A DNA stretch of 24,754 nucleotides from JBAZJN01 sp041651295 (GTDB lineage Bacteria; Patescibacteriota; UBA1384; XYA2-FULL-43-10; CAINNR01), in the NCBI GenBank assembly GCA_041651295.1, contig JBAZJN010000016.1, positions 1 through 24,754 of the forward strand, read 5' to 3'. A program made the translations under genes and the position numbers. Below, in pieces: positions 19,370 through 24,754 of this stretch. Below the pieces are notes generated by a model. The model was not told where the DNA came from, did not search any database, and saw only the letters and a program-made list of their open reading frames with translations. Each line of letters begins with the position of its first letter. Within the stretch, counting starts at the first letter, position 1.

Positions 19370-22300
19370 TTATTTGACCCAAATTATCGAGTTGGTACTT
19401 CTGTCAAAATCGATGTTTGGCCAATTATTTAATTTACCCGAGTTTGTTACGGTCATTTTTTTGCCGTTATTATTTTTAATCAGAAATACATGCCTGCCCT
19501 GTTTTAGGGAAATATGAAACTCGCCATTATTGTTAATGACAAAACTTAAGTTTCCGTCAACAATTATTTTGCCGGATTTCAAAGGATCTGATCCCTTAAA
19601 TATTTTTCCGCTCAAAACAAAGGATGGACGATCAATTAAAATATTAATATTTTGCAATTGCTGGTTTTTGGATATGTTTAGCGAAAACGATCTATATACC
19701 TGATTGATACTAGGATCAGAAGCACTGAATTCAAAATTGCCAGTCGGTACTCGTGTTAATTTGTAATTACCGTTTCGATCAGTAATGGTAGTTTTGTTTC
19801 CGTAAGTTACTTTAATTCCCGAAATCGGTCCGTCAAAATCTTCAACTTTGCCGGAAATGGAAGCAGACGAAATTTCAAAACCAAGTTTTCTTAGTAGCAA
19901 ATCCACCTTATTGTTAATCTTGATAACCTGGTCAACGATATTTGTTCGGCCGGACATTATCAAAGTGGTTACTCTGTTTTTGGCAATTTGCAACTGAAGA
20001 TTTAATTTTTCGCTCTTTGATAATTTTTGATATACTGTTTTTTTCCATGCCCCGTTTTCCAATTGATTAGCAGTGAAATTCGAATTCGATAAATTCGCAA
20101 TTGTTTCTATGCCAAGTCTTGGATATTCGCTGTAGCCCAAATTGGTCATGAAACTAGCAAAACTATCAGAACTCTTGATACTGGAGATCTGTTTGCTCGC
20201 AATATTAGTTTGACCAAAGGATTTCATATCTTTGTATTCTTGCTCAAGAACAGTTGACAGCACTTCAATTACTCCTCTGCATTTGTTGTCACTCGCCAGG
20301 TTTCTCACTATTAAATCCAGCTCGTTTCTTTGGGTTGTCCAAGTGCTAAAAAATTGGGCCCAGAGTTCATAAGTGTTGAGTGTGGCATAGGAGGAAAAAA
20401 TATCAAGATTGCCGTTATAATTACATTTTTCATTTTTAATCGTCCTGATTGCGGACATAAATACCGAGTTGTATTTACGATGCAAGTTATCAGTAAAATC
20501 AATAATATGTGCATATTCGTGTCCAGCAGTCTTAAAATCAGTATTTTTAATATCATCTATACTTAAATATATAAAGCTCCTTGAATCCATACCTATTTCG
20601 GGATTATCTGATGAATGGGCACAGGCTCGATTTTCATCGACCGAACCGATAAAAATATCTGGGTAAAAATTGACTGTTCTGGTACTCAGGTGAGTCAAAT
20701 AATCAACAATTTTTTTCATTTTCTCAATATTTTCAGTGCTGAAAACTTCCGCTTTTAATACGGGGTAAGTGCAAAAATTAAAACTATTTTTTAAACCGTT
20801 AGGCAGTATAATATTTCCATAAATTGGTTGGCAATAAACACCCTCGGAATTTTTTCGTACCAAATATATCTTTAATTCTGGTTGTATTGCCAGATACGTT
20901 CCCGAAAATATGTAATTGCCGGTTTCAAATTTATGTACAAAGCTTGATGATAAAGAAATATCAGCTGAATTAAGTTTATACTTGACAATATTAGAAAGTT
21001 TTTCGTCGACAGAAAATGATTCCTGGCATTTATTAATATTGTTGTACCAAGATAAACAATCAAGACGAGCCTTAGCAATTTTTTCGGTACGCAAATCGAT
21101 CTTTTTTCCGTCGGTGGCATCAAAATATTCAACCGAAATTGTAGAAGTACCGGATGTTTTTTCGAGATAAAAATTAAACGTTGCTTGAATTGCACCATCA
21201 ACAATATTTTCAGTGCGGTAATCAATTTTTTGTAATATGTCTCCATTATTTTGCAGTTTGTAGCCACTGGGCAGAATACACTTTACATAAAACTCATGGT
21301 CGTTAGCGGCCACTCTATGTTGGTCAAAACTGGCATTGGCGTCCAACATAAATTTTCCAACCTTTATCGCAACAGTTGGCTGGCTGGCTGTTGATAGTGA
21401 TTTAATTTTCTCTATTGGCTCGGATTTCGAAATTCTATAATCATAAAGCTCGAGATCAATATTACCAATTAATTGTGCTTTAAAACCTTGGTTTTCAGCA
21501 ACCGCACCGGAGATTATTAAATTGTCAGTTTTAACAAGATTATTTAGAGTATAAAGTTTGACCTGGCCCGGTGATTGATCATAGGGTATGAATTTTGGCT
21601 CCAAAAAACTACTATAATTTTTGTCATAGTAAGGATTTACTTGGTCATTAATTTTTATTTCATAAGATTCATAAAGAGAGATTGCAGGCACTATCACATT
21701 TCCATTGTTATCAGTTAGAGCACCAAAGGCATAGTTCTTTCCGGTAACTTCAAGAAGAATATTTTTTATTGGTTGATCAAAGTTATCTCTAACGAAAAAA
21801 TTCAAAGTAGAAATTGGCAAAATTGAGTGTTCAAGCTCGAAATGATAATAAGGCTTTCCGTCTGAGTCAATTTTTATGTCTTCGCTCTTGATAATCTTTT
21901 CTAATCCTGATTCGTCAGATTCGTATTTACCATCATTGTTTTCATCATAAAAATAACCGTGAAGTTCAATAAACAGTACGTAAGAGTTGAATGATGTATT
22001 GTTTTGAGCAATGTTGTAGGCACTTATAAGAAAATTTTGTTTATGGCCATGAGAAATACTTAAATTTTTTGAAGAATACAAAAATTTTACGGTTCTGTCC
22101 GGATATATACTTGAACAGTTTGAATTTTTGGCATCTTCAGCATTACAAGAAAGTTCAACTTCGGTATTATCTAGCGCTTTTCCTTCCTTGTCAATAATTG
22201 CGCCTTGAATATCAACCGTTGTTTGGGTTTCCAAAGCCGAGCTGGCTTTTTTTAGTACGAAAGAAGTTTCGAAAGTGCCGCTTGAATTTGCTTGCACATC

Positions 22301-23149
22301 GCGAGAAACGGTAAGTGTTTGATAATTCGGATTAAAATTTGGGCTTAAGGAACTATTTATTGTAAAAATCTGGCTTCCTGTAGGCACATTGCTAAAATAG
22401 CCACTGGAAGCGTTAATGTTATCGTCTAAAGCATTGGATATTTGTTCAGCTGAGTCTCCATAGTAAATAGGTATCCCATTAACCAAACCGTTGTTCTTGT
22501 TTCTGCCGGGGCAGTCACTGCAATCAGTTGAAATTTTGTAAACAACATTAGCTTTTGTCGAAGGTTGTGGTTGGTTAATGGTCGGATATAAATATGCTTG
22601 AGGAATTACTTGCTTTGGAATCCCGGGCCCGGACCACATGAGAGAAATATCAGCAATGTTATAACTTTCAAAATAGTCCAAAACAATATTATATTTGGTA
22701 TTTGCTTCAAGTTTAATTTTTTGACTGGCTGTCTCGGTGGCTGGCTGAATTTTCCAATTATTAATTGCTGGCTTGTTGTTAATATAAAGCACCGTACCAT
22801 CGTCAGAAATTGTATAAAAAGTATATTCGCCGGTAGTTGGTATTTGGATTTGTCCTGACCAGCGTACTGAAAAATGCTCAGGGTTTAATATTGGATCGGG
22901 AGAGTTATCGTTCCAGTGAAAATCAATTACCGAATCAGTCCTGGTAAGTTTAAGAACTGGTGAAACATCATTTTTATCCCTTTGAAAATACTCACCTTTA
23001 AGCCCGCTGCCTTGAGAATTATAAAGAATATCGGCCAACATCTTCAAATTAATCTTCCCTGTTTTAGCCAAACCAAAAATCGTTCCGACAAAAACTATTA
23101 TCGTCCCAATAACGATACCAATTATTAGTTTAGTTCGTTTGTTTGCCAT
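19370..23149 (-). CDS. Large PA14 / HExxH zinc-peptidase-like surface protein
   Basis: The largest gene in the window, 1259 residues. An N-terminal signal anchor (about 8-28, LIIGIVIGTIIVFVGTIFGL) is followed by a PA14 domain (about 48-190: GLKGEYFQR, FSVRWSGQIQIPTTGEYTF, SDDGTVLYINNKP, YNIVLDYFE), a carbohydrate-binding-type beta sandwich. Long beta-rich repeats follow with carboxypeptidase-regulatory-like segments (VDIQGAIIDKEGKALDNTEV). A zincin site AGHEYAHIIDF (H877, E878, H881) comes next, with E928 in TYELWAQFF as likely third ligand. Two C-terminal Ig-like modules follow (ISGKVEDFDGPISGIKVTYG and VLSGKIFKGSDPLKSG). Cysteines occur in the extracellular part. It lies 12 nt after the RNA methyltransferase gene without a clear SD. 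It is probably an outward-facing peptidase or adhesin used for host or particle contact; activity is unproven. Confidence 0.88.
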   Translation of the reverse strand: MANKRTKLIIGIVIGTIIVFVGTIFGLAKTGKINLKMLADILYNSQGSGLKGEYFQRDKNDVSPVLKLTRTDSVIDFHWNDNSPDPILNPEHFSVRWSGQIQIPTTGEYTFYTISDDGTVLYINNKPAINNWKIQPATETASQKIKLEANTKYNIVLDYFESYNIADISLMWSGPGIPKQVIPQAYLYPTINQPQPSTKANVVYKISTDCSDCPGRNKNNGLVNGIPIYYGDSAEQISNALDDNINASSGYFSNVPTGSQIFTINSSLSPNFNPNYQTLTVSRDVQANSSGTFETSFVLKKASSALETQTTVDIQGAIIDKEGKALDNTEVELSCNAEDAKNSNCSSIYPDRTVKFLYSSKNLSISHGHKQNFLISAYNIAQNNTSFNSYVLFIELHGYFYDENNDGKYESDESGLEKIIKSEDIKIDSDGKPYYHFELEHSILPISTLNFFVRDNFDQPIKNILLEVTGKNYAFGALTDNNGNVIVPAISLYESYEIKINDQVNPYYDKNYSSFLEPKFIPYDQSPGQVKLYTLNNLVKTDNLIISGAVAENQGFKAQLIGNIDLELYDYRISKSEPIEKIKSLSTASQPTVAIKVGKFMLDANASFDQHRVAANDHEFYVKCILPSGYKLQNNGDILQKIDYRTENIVDGAIQATFNFYLEKTSGTSTISVEYFDATDGKKIDLRTEKIAKARLDCLSWYNNINKCQESFSVDEKLSNIVKYKLNSADISLSSSFVHKFETGNYIFSGTYLAIQPELKIYLVRKNSEGVYCQPIYGNIILPNGLKNSFNFCTYPVLKAEVFSTENIEKMKKIVDYLTHLSTRTVNFYPDIFIGSVDENRACAHSSDNPEIGMDSRSFIYLSIDDIKNTDFKTAGHEYAHIIDFTDNLHRKYNSVFMSAIRTIKNEKCNYNGNLDIFSSYATLNTYELWAQFFSTWTTQRNELDLIVRNLASDNKCRGVIEVLSTVLEQEYKDMKSFGQTNIASKQISSIKSSDSFASFMTNLGYSEYPRLGIETIANLSNSNFTANQLENGAWKKTVYQKLSKSEKLNLQLQIAKNRVTTLIMSGRTNIVDQVIKINNKVDLLLRKLGFEISSASISGKVEDFDGPISGIKVTYGNKTTITDRNGNYKLTRVPTGNFEFSASDPSINQVYRSFSLNISKNQQLQNINILIDRPSFVLSGKIFKGSDPLKSGKIIVDGNLSFVINNNGEFHISLKQGRHVFLIKNNNGKKMTVTNSGKLNNWPNIDFDRSTNSIIWVK

Positions 23150-23161
23150 AATAATCTAATT

Positions 23162-24463
23162 CTATCTCGATTTCTTCAGTTCTGCAACCAGTTCTGTATG
23201 ATGTGTTTGCGGGAACATATCGATCGGTTGGATTTTTGTGGCAATAATTCCCTTCTCCATAAATAATCTTAGATCACGAGCGAAGGTTGCAGGATTGCAG
23301 GATACATAAATTAAACGTTTCCATTTTACATCTGACAATTTCTGGATCAGTTCTTTGGATAATCCGGCGCGAGGAGGGTCGACAATTATAATACAATTGT
23401 TATATTGCTGAATTGCTAAACTGTTAATGTTGGAACAGATAAATTCAATATTCTTAATCTTATTAATTCTAGCGTTATCGTTGGCGTCGCGAATTGCGGC
23501 GGGCACAACTTCAATGCCTATTACTTTCTTAGCCAGAGTCGATAAATAAATTCCGATCGATCCGGTTCCACAGTACAAATCAATAATCTCATCACCAATT
23601 TCAATATTGGCAAATTCCTTTATTTTGTCATATAAGGTTTTAACACCTTCTGAATTGGTTTGAAAAAAACTCTCCGGCGAAATTTGAAAAGTATAACGGC
23701 CGATCTTTTCATAAACTACCGGCGAACCGAAGATTAAACGTCGTTTCAAATTAAGCAACGACTTAGCCGGAGCGATCGTGTGGTAAATGGATTTAACACC
23801 TTCAATCGATTTCAAATTTTCGATTATCCCCTTCTCTCCAGTCAAATCATGGCTGGAAGTAATAATTTCAATCATAAATTCAGTGGTTTTTTTGCCTTCG
23901 CGGATTTTCAATTGCCAGAAGGACTTTTTGCTTGAAACATTTGCATTTACGAAATCAATAATAGTTTTTGCAATTAAATTAGAGGTTTCTGATTGCAAAA
24001 GGCATTTATCAACTTGAACTAATTTTCTGTCGTCAGGATAAGCATGACGGGCGATTTTTAACTGATTATTCGAGTCAAGATCAAACATAAATCGGATAGA
24101 GTTGCGGTAAAAGAAAAGTTTGCTTGAACCGGGGATAATCTTCTCGGCATTGGCTTCAATCCCATTTCGTCTTAATGACTCGTCAATTAAAGATTGTTTT
24201 ATCTCCAACTGTTTGCAGTAAGGTATATTCTGATGTTCACATCCGCCGCAGGAATAAAAATATGGGCAATCCGGTTCAATTCTGTCGTCCGACGGTTTTA
24301 TTAACTTATTTACTTTTCCAAAAGCAAAATCTTTCTTATCGTCCAATAATTCTATTTCAACAATATCACCAGGAACGGTTTTCTTAATAAAAACAATTCG
24401 ACCATCAGGAAGATGACCGATTCCAGATCCTGCGAACCCCATTTTTTCGATTTCAACTTTCAT
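23162..24463 (-). CDS. rlmD: RlmD/TrmA-type RNA m5U methyltransferase
   Basis: It methylates uridine to m5U in 23S rRNA or tRNA using S-adenosylmethionine. The 433-residue product has an N-terminal TRAM domain (1-55), four iron-sulfur-cluster cysteines as in RumA (C66, C72, C75 in YSCGGCEHQ, and C154 in VDKC), and the SAM motif IDLYCGTGSIGIYLS. It also has IIVDPPRAGLSKE, the catalytic nucleophile C389 in YVSCNPATFARD, and the base-type Glu in THHTELV. The target (rRNA or tRNA) cannot be assigned; Gram-positive relatives act on U747/U1939. The ATG at 24463 lacks a Shine-Dalgarno but follows an extended -10 (24470-24478) by 6 nt, again predicting leaderless mRNA. A structured RNA with terminator precedes it. 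Confidence 0.93.
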   Translation of the reverse strand: MKVEIEKMGFAGSGIGHLPDGRIVFIKKTVPGDIVEIELLDDKKDFAFGKVNKLIKPSDDRIEPDCPYFYSCGGCEHQNIPYCKQLEIKQSLIDESLRRNGIEANAEKIIPGSSKLFFYRNSIRFMFDLDSNNQLKIARHAYPDDRKLVQVDKCLLQSETSNLIAKTIIDFVNANVSSKKSFWQLKIREGKKTTEFMIEIITSSHDLTGEKGIIENLKSIEGVKSIYHTIAPAKSLLNLKRRLIFGSPVVYEKIGRYTFQISPESFFQTNSEGVKTLYDKIKEFANIEIGDEIIDLYCGTGSIGIYLSTLAKKVIGIEVVPAAIRDANDNARINKIKNIEFICSNINSLAIQQYNNCIIIVDPPRAGLSKELIQKLSDVKWKRLIYVSCNPATFARDLRLFMEKGIIATKIQPIDMFPQTHHTELVAELKKSR

Positions 24464-24469
24464 AATTGT

Positions 24470-24478
24470 ATTTTATCA
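24470..24478 (-). promoter_or_regulatory. Extended -10 of the methyltransferase gene
   Basis: TGATAAAAT on the minus strand, 6 nt before the ATG at 24463. No good -35. It lies directly after the U-tract of the upstream RNA, so the gene need not depend on readthrough. Confidence 0.5.
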
Positions 24479-24481
24479 GAT

Positions 24482-24656
24482 AAAAAATGGCGCGCCTTGG
24501 TGTCCATCATCAAGAGCGCGCCCGGCATAGGTTGTACCGACAGTCATAGTGAGATGGCGCACATCTGTCGGGTGAGCTGGCCTGTTTTTACAGGCCGGGA
24601 CGCGGAATCCAGGCAAAGACGCGACACCGAGACCGTTCAAAATTGAGTGCGGAATA
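24482..24656 (-). ncRNA. Structured GC-rich RNA with intrinsic terminator, family unknown
   Basis: The minus-strand RNA of about 165-175 nt begins after candidate promoters (TTGATT-16-CATAAT at 24663-24690, or TTGTTA-17-TGATAT at 24654-24682). It ends in a GC-rich hairpin (GGCGCGC 24489-24495 with GCGCGCC 24516-24522, extended by CTTG/CAAG) followed by six U. Internal hairpins are GGCCTG/CAGGCC (24579-24596) and CCGACAG/CTGTCGG (24537-24571), the latter with an alternative AGATG/CATCT pairing. It is much more GC-rich than its surroundings. I found no RNase P P4 motif, SRP GGAAG core, tmRNA ends or known riboswitch core. It may be a small regulatory RNA, a diverged 6S-like RNA, or an attenuated leader of the methyltransferase gene, which starts 18 nt later. 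Confidence 0.6.
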
Positions 24657-24723
24657 TCACGAATTATGCTATCCTGTAACAACTAATCAATAACATTAAC
24701 TAGTTAAATGGACTAAAATGCTC

Positions 24724-24748
24724 AAAAAAAGCACAATCCAAAGTGCTT
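24724..24748 (-). terminator. Terminator of the gene beyond the window edge
   Basis: On the minus strand AAGCAC and GTGCTT pair around an 8-nt loop and run into seven T residues in total. It ends a transcript that enters from the right edge and separates it from the structured RNA. Confidence 0.7.
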
Positions 24749-24754
24749 GTTTTG

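Noticed and set aside
19223..19432. 69-residue plus-strand frame before the PA14 gene end
   Set aside because: It has no SD or promoter and overlaps the PA14 gene's C-terminus on the other strand.
24476..24682. 68-residue minus-strand reading frame over the structured RNA
   Set aside because: Its start lies in the promoter region, it has no Shine-Dalgarno, and it runs through the terminator hairpin; the base pairing explains the sequence better.

Overview
The window looks like an ordinary chromosomal stretch of a small-genome bacterium, most likely of the Patescibacteria (CPR) type. I infer this from AT-rich tightly packed genes and a typical gene set: ftsZ/ftsA, undecaprenol-type dgkA, ybeY, yqeY, rpsU, a DUF3048 protein, rarA, a stand-alone PaaX/Cas2-like protein and a LytR_C protein. 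UGA acts as a stop in several genes, so the recoded UGA lineages (Gracilibacteria, Absconditabacteria) are excluded. No rRNA, tRNA, CRISPR array or transposase was seen.

Layout. Positions 48-260 hold a complete miniature transcription unit for a 40-residue membrane peptide. Positions 263-4679 are the minus-strand cluster rpsU-yqeY-ybeY-dgkA-ftsA-ftsZ (translation, rRNA maturation, lipid carrier recycling, division). Positions 4698-7243 are an accessory stretch. It has two GC-richer plus-strand units of unknown function, each with its own promoter and terminator, separated by a minus-strand HExxH protein. The second unit has a 13-codon leader cistron and a 50-residue membrane peptide. A secreted lytic transglycosylase (7444-8199) converges on the minus-strand genes rarA, DUF3048 and eno. 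Upstream of rarA, a PaaX/Cas2-like gene sits between two 39-bp direct repeats, and beyond it lies a truncated second copy of the rarA start. Positions 13074-17628 form a minus-strand operon: LytR_C protein, small membrane protein, PPC-domain protein, glutamate dehydrogenase, thioredoxin reductase and an HELGH protein. Then come an AbrB-like regulator, lexA with a leader ORF and operator-like repeats, a 510-bp region with a possible frameshifted small gene, a 1259-residue PA14/zinc-peptidase surface protein, and an RlmD/TrmA-type RNA methyltransferase. A GC-rich structured RNA lies just upstream of the methyltransferase.

Two themes recur. First, many promoters carry an extended -10 (TGn-TAnnnT), and in four cases the ATG begins exactly 6 nt after the -10, which predicts leaderless mRNAs. 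Second, small self-contained transcription units encode peptides or RNAs too short for normal gene calling. The best candidates for something undescribed are the repeat-flanked PaaX/Cas2-like cassette at rarA, the leader-peptide unit at 6125-7243, and the structured RNA at 24482-24656. All functional statements come from reading motifs by eye; no database search was run.
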